From contig NZ_VRUR01000002.1 of the NCBI RefSeq assembly GCF_008040165.1, positions 682,001 to 746,000 on the forward strand: a stretch of DNA of 64,000 bases. The letters are read 5' to 3'. Within the stretch, counting starts at the first letter, position 1. The number at the start of each line of letters is the position of its first letter. Below the pieces are notes generated by a model. It did no database searches, had not been told where the DNA came from, and saw only the letters and a program-made list of their open reading frames with translations. Shown here one piece after another: positions 7,528 to 15,274 of this stretch. This DNA is from Flagellimonas hymeniacidonis. Its GTDB lineage: Bacteria > Bacteroidota > Bacteroidia > Flavobacteriales > Flavobacteriaceae. Both the position numbers and the translations under genes were made by a program.

Positions 7528-8802
7528 CTAAGACAACTGAGATGGAGGAATAAGGACAAGGGTATTGATTTTTTTTTGTAAAAGTTCTTTATCCCTTTCA
7601 TTACGTGCCAAATGGAAAGCTTTTTCGTAATAAAGTTGTGCTTTTTTATGCTTAGAACATTGTTTGTACAATTCCGCCAAGGTAAAATGGTAGAGATAAT
7701 AATTGGCAATGTCTGACCTAGCTTCCAATTGAAACAATTCTTCAATCGCTTTTTCATTTCCTTCAACCTCAGAAAAAGCTACGATTCGGTTTAGGTGTAC
7801 AATGGGAGAGTCTTCCAGTAACAACAATTGATCATATAGTGCTAGTATTTGCACCCAATTGGTAGCCTCATAGGAAGGTGAAATACAATGATTTGCTGAG
7901 ATAGTTGCCAAAATACCATATTTGTTTATGCTATTCCCTTCAGTAATTCTATTCAAATACTGAGTGCCAGTCTGGATGAGTGGAGCATCCCATTTAGACC
8001 GGTCTTGTTCTTTTAAATCGATGATTTCACCATCATCTGAAATACGTGACTTAAACCTAGATATATTGAAGTACATTAATGCCAAAAGGGCGTAACAATC
8101 TGTTTTGTCCACAATGTTGTTGCTTTCTGTTAATAGTTTTGCTAGGCGAATAGCCTCTAAACAAAGGTCGGAACGAACGACACTATTCTTATGGGAAGGA
8201 AAATAGCCTTCTGTAAAAATGAGATAAATGGTTTTGAGTACGGAGCCTAGCCTTTCTTCAATTACATCTTTTGAATCAAGATCAAAGGAAATTGTACGCA
8301 TTTGCTTTCTTCCGCGAACAAGTCTCTTATTTATGGTCTGTTCATTAGAAAAGAAGGCATTGGCTATTTCCACAATACTAAAGCCCGATAAAATCTTTAA
8401 AATAAGCGCAATTTGAGCATTTTCTGAAATTGAAGGATGGCAACAGAAATACATCATTTTCAATTGGCTGTCTTCTATAATTTCCTCAGAAAAAGAAAAC
8501 GCTTCATCTAAACGTGGTCTTTCAATGGAATTTGCGTAATCTCGTTGGTGTTTTTTCCGTTTAAGAACGTTTAGGGTAATGTTTTTTGCAGTGGTGTATA
8601 ACCAAGCCTTGGGGCTTTCGGGAATACCCCGCATTTCCCAATGTTCTGTGGCTTTTAGCAAAGCCTCCTGAACAATATCTTCGGCTGTTTCAACATTTTC
8701 TGTTCCTAAATAACGAGTAATAACAGCAACAAGCTTTCCATATTCATTTCTGAAAAAATGAGAAGTCAACTCATGGCTTCGGGTCAAATTAGGATCACTC
8801 AT
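7528..8802 (-). CDS. ECF42-type RNA polymerase sigma factor with C-terminal TPR extension
   Basis: The protein has 424 residues, about twice a normal ECF sigma factor. Region 2 spans about 11-90 (AEDIVQEALLKATEHW; PKAWLYTTAKNITLN) and region 4 about 115-172 (FSIVEIANAFFSNEQTINKRLVRGRKQ). The long extension contains SDLCLEAIRLAKLL (211-224) and ALLALMYFNISRFKSR (238-253), followed by helical repeats, all typical of ECF42. In that group the extension replaces a separate anti-sigma factor and is needed for activity. Consistent with this, no anti-sigma gene is adjacent; only the YCII partner follows. Confidence 0.93.
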   Translation of the reverse strand: MSDPNLTRSHELTSHFFRNEYGKLVAVITRYLGTENVETAEDIVQEALLKATEHWEMRGIPESPKAWLYTTAKNITLNVLKRKKHQRDYANSIERPRLDEAFSFSEEIIEDSQLKMMYFCCHPSISENAQIALILKILSGFSIVEIANAFFSNEQTINKRLVRGRKQMRTISFDLDSKDVIEERLGSVLKTIYLIFTEGYFPSHKNSVVRSDLCLEAIRLAKLLTESNNIVDKTDCYALLALMYFNISRFKSRISDDGEIIDLKEQDRSKWDAPLIQTGTQYLNRITEGNSINKYGILATISANHCISPSYEATNWVQILALYDQLLLLEDSPIVHLNRIVAFSEVEGNEKAIEELFQLEARSDIANYYLYHFTLAELYKQCSKHKKAQLYYEKAFHLARNERDKELLQKKINTLVLIPPSQLS

Positions 8803-8829
8803 TTATAAAGATACCTTTCTTTGGTTAAT

Positions 8830-9834
8830 TTACTTCAGTTTTAGTCTAAACCCATAAACTTGCAGTTTACATTGTTTAAAGTCTAAATCTTCTGATCTTT
8901 TGAAACCCAGGTTTTCATACATTCTCCATGCAATTTTCATAAAATCTGTAGTGTGTATAACAACATGTTGATGATTTTTCTCTTTGGCTTTGTTAATGCA
9001 AGCTTTGCTTAACGCTTTTCCTACTCCTAACCCTCTTGCAGAATCATTTACAGCCAGAAGTCGAAAACCAGAGGCGTTTTTTTCCAAGGGAGCAGTGCCT
9101 CCGGAGCCATAATGCTGCATATCACTAAAATATAGCACACCACCCAAGATTTCCCCTTCATTGGATAGTGCAACCAATAGTTCCGTATCAGGTTTCTTTG
9201 TGAAATCTCCTATATTGGCGAGGGTATTATAATATTGTGGTTGCTCATCCGCTTTTGGGAATCCTTCCAGTTCAGAATAGACTTTAACCATCAGTTTCCC
9301 TATTTCTTTAAACTCTGATGACTTCGCATTCCTAATAGTAAATACGTCAATTGATTTTTTAAGCGGAAAACGTTTGGTGTAGCGCTCCTTAAAACTTTTC
9401 TGTTGCAACGCTTGTTCCAAATGGGAGAGTTTTTCTAGAAAATCAGAGTCCACCACCTCTTTTAATACATCTTGAATCCGTTGCCACTCTTTTTCAAATA
9501 GGGGCAATACATTTCTCCCGTTTTTTGATAACTGAATGAGCATTTTTCTACCGTCTTTTTCATCTTTAAAGGTTTCTAAATAACCTTGCTCCTTCATTTT
9601 TCGGGTTATTTTTATCATAGCTGGATGGGAAAACCCCAAAGCTTGGGCAATTTCCGTTACAGTGAGTCTTTCTCTCTGTTTTAACAACAAAAAGATAACA
9701 TGCCAGTTAGGTTCAATATCTAGATTTAAGCTAGAATAGTGATCGATGGTGCTAGAAACGATCTTTTCGTTTAATCGTTTTATGCGTGCGGTGAAGCCTA
9801 AATGCTCCAATTCTGGAAGAAAATCGTGATTCAT
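8830..9834 (-). CDS. MarR-type regulator fused to a GNAT acetyltransferase
   Basis: The protein has 334 residues. Residues 45-110 form a MarR winged helix (LTVTEIAQALGFSHPAMIKI, wing with DEKDGRK at 91-97). A linker leads to a GNAT domain at about 162-334, with an acetyl-CoA-binding loop RGLGVGKA (267-274) and the terminal AWRMYENLGFKRSE. Such fusions are known, but substrates are mostly unassigned. It may sense or modify the same small molecule that regulates it. A perfect palindrome lies 5 bp upstream of the start codon, so autoregulation is likely. Neighbours do not share an obvious pathway. Confidence 0.92.
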   Translation of the reverse strand: MNHDFLPELEHLGFTARIKRLNEKIVSSTIDHYSSLNLDIEPNWHVIFLLLKQRERLTVTEIAQALGFSHPAMIKITRKMKEQGYLETFKDEKDGRKMLIQLSKNGRNVLPLFEKEWQRIQDVLKEVVDSDFLEKLSHLEQALQQKSFKERYTKRFPLKKSIDVFTIRNAKSSEFKEIGKLMVKVYSELEGFPKADEQPQYYNTLANIGDFTKKPDTELLVALSNEGEILGGVLYFSDMQHYGSGGTAPLEKNASGFRLLAVNDSARGLGVGKALSKACINKAKEKNHQHVVIHTTDFMKIAWRMYENLGFKRSEDLDFKQCKLQVYGFRLKLK

Positions 9835-9838
9835 GATA

Positions 9839-9862
9839 ATTTACGTAACTGGTTACGTAAAT
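9839..9862. promoter_or_regulatory. Palindromic operator for the MarR-GNAT gene
   Basis: ATTTACGTAAC and its exact reverse complement flank a TG spacer (11 + 2 + 11 bp). The site lies 5 bp upstream of the MarR-GNAT start codon. A perfect palindrome of this size at this position is what an autoregulating MarR dimer would bind. Confidence 0.8.
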
Positions 9863-9920
9863 ATAATTCAAACCCGACAATTGATATTTATACTTTATCA
9901 ATTAATTAAGAAAAAAGCAG

Positions 9921-10718
9921 TTAGGGACCAACTGCACCCAGGGTATAGAGCTGATCTAGGGTAGGGGTTTCGCTACCACCTTCTGGCTCCAAGGTAATTC
10001 CAAATGCCTCAGTGGCATCATTGGGGTTAGGAAGTGTAAACATTTTGTTGTTATCTGCGGTAAAATCTTCTAGAAGTCCAATACTAGTCGGTGTTAGTGG
10101 ATCCAACTTTAATGACCATACCTGATATGCATACCCATCTGGAGGTTCTGGGAGTCCTTGTGCATCAATAATGACATTTTCTTCTTCTTTGTTCCAATAC
10201 GCTTTGGCATAAGACCTTGGGGATACGGTTTGCCCTCCTAAATCTATTACAGTAACATTTTTGTCGCGTAATGCTTGAAGTAGGGTTTCTTGACTTGTTA
10301 CTTTGTTACGTACTCCAGATAGAATTTCTTCCAGACTTTGCTTTTCTTGATTGGTGATCTCTATTTCCGATTTTAGAGTATTGTTTTCCAGATAAACCCA
10401 TATTAATCCTGCAGCAAACAACAGGGAAGCAGCCCAGCCTAAATAGCTGTTCCATGGAGTTTTCTTTTCGGAAGCGGTAGGCAAAAATGGAATTAGATCA
10501 TCCAGTTCAGGTTTTAGTTTATTAAAACCATCTTCTGGAATTCCGGGAGAGACCGTTTTGGTCAGTTGCAACATTGCGGCTTCAATGGCCTCAATTTCTT
10601 TTTGAATTTTGGGATATTGTATGGCATAGTGCTGCACCTCCAAATTTTCTTCAGGGCTAAGTGATCCAGCAATGTAGAGTTCTAAAACTCCGGACGCTAT
10701 GTATTTTTCAATATCCAT
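9921..10718 (-). CDS. RskA-type membrane anti-sigma factor
   Basis: The protein has 265 residues. The N-terminal 1-85 is cytoplasmic (YIASGVLELYIAGSLSPEEN, sigma-binding region), 91-110 is a single membrane helix, 111-150 is a likely coiled coil, and 150-265 is the periplasmic RskA domain, with GYAYQVWSLKLDP and the closing EPEGGSETPT motif. Such proteins hold their ECF sigma factor inactive until regulated proteolysis. Its ATG directly follows the sigma-factor stop codon (TAAATG, no gap), so the pair should be translationally coupled. The zinc-binding His/Cys motif of ZAS anti-sigmas is not evident. Confidence 0.9.
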   Translation of the reverse strand: MDIEKYIASGVLELYIAGSLSPEENLEVQHYAIQYPKIQKEIEAIEAAMLQLTKTVSPGIPEDGFNKLKPELDDLIPFLPTASEKKTPWNSYLGWAASLLFAAGLIWVYLENNTLKSEIEITNQEKQSLEEILSGVRNKVTSQETLLQALRDKNVTVIDLGGQTVSPRSYAKAYWNKEEENVIIDAQGLPEPPDGYAYQVWSLKLDPLTPTSIGLLEDFTADNNKMFTLPNPNDATEAFGITLEPEGGSETPTLDQLYTLGAVGP

Positions 10719-11249
10719 TTATAACTGTGTGTTTTTCCGTAATTCGGAAATACAACTTCGCAAACGTGTTTTTATCGTGCCAATAGGCGTTTTTAGTTCT
10801 TTAGATACTTCTTTTTGTGTATACCCTTTAAAATAAAGCAAATCTATCAAAAGAATACATTTGTCTTTTAGCCCTTTTAATAAGGACTGCAAACCAATGG
10901 CATCAATTTTTCCCTCTAAATCCTCGCCATTTTCATAAGTATCTACGAAAGAATCCATGGAGAGGTTTTTCTTTTGGTTTTTATGGGATTTTGACCGCAG
11001 TTCATCGATGGCAGTATTGCGGGCTATGTTCAAAATCCAAGTAAAGAAACGTCCTTTTGAAGCGTCATAATTATCCGATTTATCCCATATTTTGATGAAT
11101 ACATCTTGACAAAGTTCTTGGGAGCGCTCCACATCTTTAATGATGGTATTGATGACCCCACAGATGTTTTCTGCATACATATTGTATAATTTCTCAAAAG
11201 CGGTTTTATCCTTTTTCTGAAATTGAAGTATGAGGTCGTCTAAATTCAT
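10719..11249 (-). CDS. ECF sigma factor paired with RskA anti-sigma
   Basis: The protein has 176 residues. Region 2 contains LCQDVFIKIWDKSDNYD and RFFTWILNIARNTAIDELRSK; region 4 contains LLYFKGYTQKEVSKELKTPIGTIKTRLRS. The overall pattern is SigK-like, in keeping with the RskA-type partner encoded immediately downstream. The regulon cannot be read from the window. Its start has a nearby TATCTTTG box, so basal transcription is probably by the housekeeping sigma factor. Confidence 0.92.
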   Translation of the reverse strand: MNLDDLILQFQKKDKTAFEKLYNMYAENICGVINTIIKDVERSQELCQDVFIKIWDKSDNYDASKGRFFTWILNIARNTAIDELRSKSHKNQKKNLSMDSFVDTYENGEDLEGKIDAIGLQSLLKGLKDKCILLIDLLYFKGYTQKEVSKELKTPIGTIKTRLRSCISELRKNTQL

Positions 11250-11260
11250 AGCTGGTCCAC

Positions 11261-11268
11261 CAAAGATA
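11261..11268 (-). promoter_or_regulatory. Candidate -7 box (TATCTTTG) for the sigma/RskA operon
   Basis: On the minus strand TATCTTTG matches TAnnTTTG and ends 11 bases before the sigma-factor start codon, implying a very short leader. A TTTG lies about 15 bases further upstream, somewhat close for a -33 element. Confidence 0.35.
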
Positions 11269-11299
11269 TAAAAAGCTATGGTTCAAATTCGACTAAATG

Positions 11300-11671
11300 C
11301 TAGACATGTTGATCAATTAAGATAGCATTGCCATCTGGGTCCATAACGATAAAACTTGCAGGTCCGGTTGTAGTCTCATCGGCTTCAGAAGTAAGTGTTA
11401 CACCACTTTTTTTAAGCTTTTTTTGAATATCCCGGACATCGTCAAAGGATTGCAATGGTTGTGCATTTTCATCCCACCCCGGATTAAAGGTTAGAATATT
11501 ATTCTCGAACATTCCTTGAAAAAGGCCAACAAGGGCGTTGCCATTTTTCATGATAAGATAGTTCCGTTCCATTTCACCCGCAAAAACGGTAAACCCCATT
11601 TTTTCATAAAAGGTTTTGGAAACTTGCAGATCTTTCACTGCTAGACTAATAGAAAATGCACCTAATTTCAT
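11300..11671 (-). CDS. VOC (glyoxalase-fold) family protein
   Basis: The protein has 123 residues with two beta-alpha-beta-beta-beta units: LGAFSISLAVKDLQVSKTFY at the start and a closing TGPASFIVMDPDGNAILIDQ. This is the vicinal-oxygen-chelate fold used by glyoxalases, dioxygenases and antibiotic-binding proteins. The usual first His metal ligand is replaced in FSISLAV, so it may be non-catalytic or bind a ligand only. It lies 50 bp upstream of the sigma operon in the same direction. Confidence 0.85.
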   Translation of the reverse strand: MKLGAFSISLAVKDLQVSKTFYEKMGFTVFAGEMERNYLIMKNGNALVGLFQGMFENNILTFNPGWDENAQPLQSFDDVRDIQKKLKKSGVTLTSEADETTTGPASFIVMDPDGNAILIDQHV

Positions 11672-11710
11672 ACAATTCTGTTTTAGATTATATAATGGAA
11701 ATATTGCTCT

Positions 11711-12187
11711 TTATTGTATTTTCCCATCATGAAAACCGGCTCTTTTCCAAGCCTCTTCTTCATAAACCCAAATATTGGTCACCCTGTATTCACTTTCACT
11801 ATGCTCCCCATTTTTGGTTGCAGCTGCGGCAACTCTAGCTGTGACAATTGCTGCAGCGTTATGAAATTCGATATTGAGCTGATCCATATCATAACTGTTG
11901 ATGGTTAAAATACCAGTTTCAATTTCTTGATTTCTCTTTTTCAGATAGTTCAACCATTGTTTTTTACCAATTACTTTGGAAGTTCCATTAGTATGCTTGT
12001 AATTATCAGTAATCATAGATTCCAATACAGACAATTTGCCATCAGCAAAAGCAGTGTTGAATGTATCTATTGCCAAAATCAATTCATTTTTTTGTGCCTC
12101 GGTAAGTTGTCGGGATTGATTATCGCATGCTACCAAAAACGATAAGAAAATGAAAATATAGAGAAATGATAATTTGTAAGAGTTCAT
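11711..12187 (-). CDS. NTF2-like (DUF4440-type) lipoprotein
   Basis: The protein has 158 residues. The N-terminus is a lipoprotein signal ending FLSFLVAC with C21 as lipidation site. The rest is an NTF2-like cone fold: LAIDTFNTAFADGKLSVLESMITDNYKHTN, then VIGKKQWLNYLKKR, and a closing VTNIWVYEEEAWKRAGFHDGKI. DUF4440/SnoaL-type proteins bind small molecules or act as isomerases; no specific substrate can be named. It is probably anchored in the envelope. Confidence 0.85.
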   Translation of the reverse strand: MNSYKLSFLYIFIFLSFLVACDNQSRQLTEAQKNELILAIDTFNTAFADGKLSVLESMITDNYKHTNGTSKVIGKKQWLNYLKKRNQEIETGILTINSYDMDQLNIEFHNAAAIVTARVAAAATKNGEHSESEYRVTNIWVYEEEAWKRAGFHDGKIQ

Positions 12188-12261
12188 TTTATAATAGCTA
12201 TCAATACATGATAAACTTAAGAAATTAAATCCGTGTAAGACATTCTGAATTTTGAAGGATT

Positions 12262-13569
12262 TTATTGGGGATTATTCGCCTTTAAACTTCCGAGGACCAG
12301 AAACATTAAAAAAGCCAGGCCTAAATATCCCACCAAACTATACGAATTAAAAGTTGAGAAGCAAAGGCTAAAAATGGACGGTGCAAGAGCGCTTGCCAAA
12401 ATTAGAAAACTCATTATTTTACCTGTGATGGCACCTAAATGATCCCTTCCAAAGAAGCGGGGCCAGGCTAGAGCATTCAAAACTGCAAAAAAACCGCCCA
12501 TAATGCCAAAACCAACTATTAAAAATGGTTTCCCTATTGGAGTGGTCAAAAATAGAAAGCCTATGGAAGCCAAAATGCCTCCAAGTAACATTAAATAAAG
12601 GTAAAGTTTTAATGGTAAGCGATTGCTCAACCAATTAAATACAGTAGATACTGTAACCGCTACCACCGAACCGGGCAGAAAAATAGAAATGGCGTCTGAT
12701 TTGGGGAATCCTTCACTTGCAAAAATGGATACCACATGAAATGTAAGTCCAGTAATGAAAAAACTATTAAATGCTAGCATAAGGCCATACATCCAGAAAG
12801 AACGGGTGTTCATTGCTTCTTTTAGGGTGAATTGTTTATGGGCTAACACCTTGTTTTCTTCTTTGGGATTTGTCCTGTTACTATCCCCATCTGGTAGGAG
12901 TCCATGTTCTTCAGGCTTATTTTTATAGAATAGAAAAACGAGAACACTAAAAATCAATAATCCTATTGCAAAGTAACGCCAGGTAATCTCCCAGCCATTA
13001 TTGTCTATGAGTGTATTTATCCAAATGGGAGACGAGGAAAAACCAAATGATAGTGCCACGCTACTAAACATATTTACCTTGCCACGATTTTTATCGAACC
13101 AAATCATGATCATATTCCTAGAGGCCATTGTTAATACCCCTTGTCCTGCAAATCGCAATAAAAAGAAAAGGCATGTCATCAGTGAAAAAGGAATCCACCA
13201 AGTATGATTGTTCAATGTATTTTTGATGAATTCGCTCATTTGTACTGACCATGAGCAAAGAAAAAGTGTAGTCACCAAAGTAAGTGTCGCAAAAAAGGCA
13301 ACATATCGTGCACCATATCTATCGAACCAGACACCCGCACGCCCAATAACCAAAGAACTTATGATGGTTCCAATCATATAGGCATTGCTAAACTGGTTGC
13401 GACTAAGACCCAAAGCATCCTTTACTGGGTCTGTAAAAACAGATACGCCTATGGTTTGCCCGGGTATACTACAATAGACCCCAATGGCACCAATGACCAG
13501 AATAATGTAACCGTAAAAAAAAGGACTTTTTGTAGGGTTAATAAAATGGTTTTTTTTGGATTGGGCCAT
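12262..13569 (-). CDS. Major facilitator superfamily transporter
   Basis: The protein has 435 residues with about twelve membrane helices and a central cytoplasmic loop of charged residues (KNKPEEHGLLPDGDSNRTNPK, about 215-235). The N-terminal GYIILVIGAIGVYCSIPGQT and the GRAGVWFDRYGAR loop between helices 2 and 3 resemble the oxalate/formate-antiporter or monocarboxylate-like branch. Substrate unknown; an organic acid is a reasonable guess. It has its own upstream gap and no obvious enzyme partner nearby. Confidence 0.88.
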   Translation of the reverse strand: MAQSKKNHFINPTKSPFFYGYIILVIGAIGVYCSIPGQTIGVSVFTDPVKDALGLSRNQFSNAYMIGTIISSLVIGRAGVWFDRYGARYVAFFATLTLVTTLFLCSWSVQMSEFIKNTLNNHTWWIPFSLMTCLFFLLRFAGQGVLTMASRNMIMIWFDKNRGKVNMFSSVALSFGFSSSPIWINTLIDNNGWEITWRYFAIGLLIFSVLVFLFYKNKPEEHGLLPDGDSNRTNPKEENKVLAHKQFTLKEAMNTRSFWMYGLMLAFNSFFITGLTFHVVSIFASEGFPKSDAISIFLPGSVVAVTVSTVFNWLSNRLPLKLYLYLMLLGGILASIGFLFLTTPIGKPFLIVGFGIMGGFFAVLNALAWPRFFGRDHLGAITGKIMSFLILASALAPSIFSLCFSTFNSYSLVGYLGLAFLMFLVLGSLKANNPQ

Positions 13570-13639
13570 GATTGGTTTTCGGCCACTAAAGTAGTTGTTT
13601 GCCCTTAAGAATAAATCAAAAGAAAAAGAAAATACGGGA

Positions 13640-13939
13640 TCAAGCTATATTGATTCCCTTTAACACCAAGGTTTTCCACTCAGGGTGTCTTTTAATATAC
13701 ATAGCAACAAAGGGGCACAAAGGAATTAGTGTTAAATCACGGACCTTGATATATTCCAGTGCTTGTTTAATAAGTTCGGAGCCAATACCCTTGCCCTCAT
13801 AATCTCTAGGCACTTCTGTATGGGTGAGGTAAATTTTTTCTTTGGCCTTTATATACTCTATCTTAGCAATGGATTCTCCTATACTAAATTGAAATTCCTT
13901 TGCTTCAGCATTGTCAATAAGTAGGTAATCAGAGTCCAT
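13640..13939 (-). CDS. YjdJ-like GNAT N-acetyltransferase
   Basis: This short (99-residue) acetyltransferase has the core only: THTEVPRDYEGKGIGSELI (acetyl-CoA loop with GKGIGS), ALEYIKVRDLTLIPLCPF and YIKRHPEW. This is the compact YjdJ/GTPase-like GNAT form. It starts 3 bp after the ferredoxin-like gene, the same order as E. coli yjdI-yjdJ, so the two are probably co-translated. The acetyl acceptor is unknown. Confidence 0.9.
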   Translation of the reverse strand: MDSDYLLIDNAEAKEFQFSIGESIAKIEYIKAKEKIYLTHTEVPRDYEGKGIGSELIKQALEYIKVRDLTLIPLCPFVAMYIKRHPEWKTLVLKGINIA

Positions 13940-13942
13940 TTT

Positions 13943-14161
13943 TTAAGTATTAGGGTGACGGTAACTTAAAGCACCTGAGGGGCATTTGGCAATTTGATTC
14001 TTCAACTCATCTGTAGTCGCATTTTCGGCCTTTATCCACGGCTTTTCTTTAGGATTATAGACATTAGGCAACATTTTCACACAGATTCCTGCATGTTCAC
14101 ATAATTTTGGTTTCCAGACCACAAAGATCTCCCCATTAGAATATTCTTTTGTTATGTCCAT
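13943..14161 (-). CDS. YjdI-like mono-cluster iron-sulfur protein
   Basis: The protein has 72 residues of the divergent Fer4_19 type. Possible cluster ligands are C21, H23, C27 (KLCEHAGIC) and C60 (KCPSGAL). Only three cysteines are present, so a cluster would need the His or another residue as a fourth ligand. It is probably a small redox or sensor protein in the cytoplasm, paired with the YjdJ-like acetyltransferase. A terminator upstream separates it from sodC. Confidence 0.88.
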   Translation of the reverse strand: MDITKEYSNGEIFVVWKPKLCEHAGICVKMLPNVYNPKEKPWIKAENATTDELKNQIAKCPSGALSYRHPNT

Positions 14162-14206
14162 TTTGAGACAGGGATTAAGTTATTATCGTTTGCTTTAAAT
14201 TATATT

Positions 14207-14234
14207 AAAAAGAGCTGCTTTTAAGCAGCTCTTT
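14207..14234 (-). terminator. Terminator after sodC
   Basis: The stem AAAAGAGCTGC / GCAGCTCTTTT with a six-base loop lies just past the sodC stop codon and is followed on the minus strand by TTTTTAATA, a typical intrinsic terminator. Confidence 0.85.
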
Positions 14235-14243
14235 TACCATTTA

Positions 14244-14825
14244 TTATTGAATAATTCCCGTACAGGCAACACGAGCACCAGCGGCACCGCTGGGCTGGGA
14301 AGTGAAATCATCCACTCCTTGGTGAACAATGACCGCTTTGCCAACTATATTCTTGGTTTCGTCATCACAGCCTATGCACCATTCACTGGTGGCAAAATCA
14401 ACGGTAGCATTGCCTTCTGCGTCAGCTACAAAATTACCGATATCGCCTTTGTGATACCCATCTGCAGCACCCCACTTGGCATGTGGTTGAAAGGTAGGAT
14501 TCCAATGTCCACCAGTAGATTTTCCATCGGCAGAGGAGCAGTCCGCCTTCTCATGGATGTGGATTGCATGCTCGCCTTCGGTAAGGCCAGACAATGTAGC
14601 TTTCATGATTACAGTTCCGTTTTCCTCTGTAAAAGTAACTTCTCCACTAACACCGCTATCACTCTTTGGTTCCATGGAAAATTTGATTGACTTCACTTCT
14701 ACTACCTCTTCTATAATTTCTTCGACAACATCTTCGGAAGTTGCTTCTGCCTCTTTTTTAGCTTGTTTACAGCTGAACGCTGTGATTAATACTAGTGCCA
14801 AGGGAAGCGCAATTATTTTTTTCAT
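14244..14825 (-). CDS. sodC: Cu/Zn superoxide dismutase, lipoprotein form
   Basis: The protein has 193 residues, lipidated at C19 (TAFSC), then a Glu-rich linker (about 23-45) and the SOD barrel. All metal ligands are visible: copper H89, H91 and H168, bridging H107 (GGHWNP), zinc H115, H125 and D128. The structural cysteines C96 and C188 can form the disulfide. It converts superoxide to oxygen and peroxide outside the cytoplasm, tethered to a membrane. It has its own promoter-like sequence and terminator. Confidence 0.95.
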   Translation of the reverse strand: MKKIIALPLALVLITAFSCKQAKKEAEATSEDVVEEIIEEVVEVKSIKFSMEPKSDSGVSGEVTFTEENGTVIMKATLSGLTEGEHAIHIHEKADCSSADGKSTGGHWNPTFQPHAKWGAADGYHKGDIGNFVADAEGNATVDFATSEWCIGCDDETKNIVGKAVIVHQGVDDFTSQPSGAAGARVACTGIIQ

Positions 14826-14847
14826 CGTAAGTATTTTTAGGTTTTGT

Positions 14848-14878
14848 CTAAGGTACAGATTATTTAAGGAGGTGTCAA
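14848..14878 (-). promoter_or_regulatory. Candidate promoter of sodC (TTG-N20-TACCTTAG)
   Basis: On the minus strand TTG is followed after 20 bases by TACCTTAG, one base off TAnnTTTG at the normal spacing. The -7 box ends 22 bases before the sodC start codon. Confidence 0.5.
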
Positions 14879-14950
14879 TAGTTTTGTTTGTTCGTCATTA
14901 GCACTCTTTTTTTATTGGATTTAAATAGAAAATGAAAGTGCTTAAAATCA

Positions 14951-14981
14951 TTGAACCCATTAAATTAAAATACTAATTTTT
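14951..14981 (+). promoter_or_regulatory. Weak candidate promoter for the 69-codon ORF
   Basis: TTG at 14951 is followed after 20 bases by TAATTTTT on the + strand, one mismatch from TAnnTTTG. In AT-rich DNA such a match occurs often, so support is weak. Confidence 0.3.
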
Positions 14982-15002
14982 TCTTTCAACCGTTAACAAC
15001 AT

Positions 15003-15017
15003 ATAGCTTGAAGCTAT
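15003..15017. promoter_or_regulatory. 15-bp inverted repeat ATAGCTT-G-AAGCTAT
   Basis: A perfect 7-bp inverted repeat with a single central base sits 26 bases ahead of the start codon of the small ORF at 15043. It may be an operator in the leader region. Confidence 0.4.
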
Positions 15018-15042
15018 TAAACAGGCTTTAAAAAAGATAGAT

Positions 15043-15252
15043 ATGTTGGTTCATCAACCTTCAAATTATATTAATTTCCTTAAGTATTGCAAAAAGAGAA
15101 AGTCTTTTTGCAAAGGGTATCATCATTTAAAAGAAGCTTGGTTCAATGGGCATATTGACTATAGTGACTATGTGAGGTCTCTTTCTAAAATCCAAAAGTC
15201 TGCAATAGAGTTGGAACTGCATTATTTTGATATTCTACATATGCGCCTTTAG
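15043..15252 (+). CDS. Small hypothetical protein, 69 residues
   Basis: This ORF occupies otherwise empty space between the 5' end of sodC and the 3' end of the OsmC fusion gene. It encodes a basic, aromatic-rich protein (MLVHQPSNYINFLKYCKKRK, ending DILHMRL) with no signal or membrane helix. An A-rich stretch precedes the ATG, as at other starts here. I do not recognise a family. The HHLKEAWFNGHIDYSDYV segment looks like structured helical protein rather than random translation. Confidence 0.45.
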   Translation: MLVHQPSNYINFLKYCKKRKSFCKGYHHLKEAWFNGHIDYSDYVRSLSKIQKSAIELELHYFDILHMRL

Positions 15253-15274
15253 TCAGTCAACACTTCCTTATTGA

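Noticed and set aside
14247..14690. 147-codon ORF antisense to sodC
   Set aside because: sodC has all metal ligands and a signal; the antisense frame has none.
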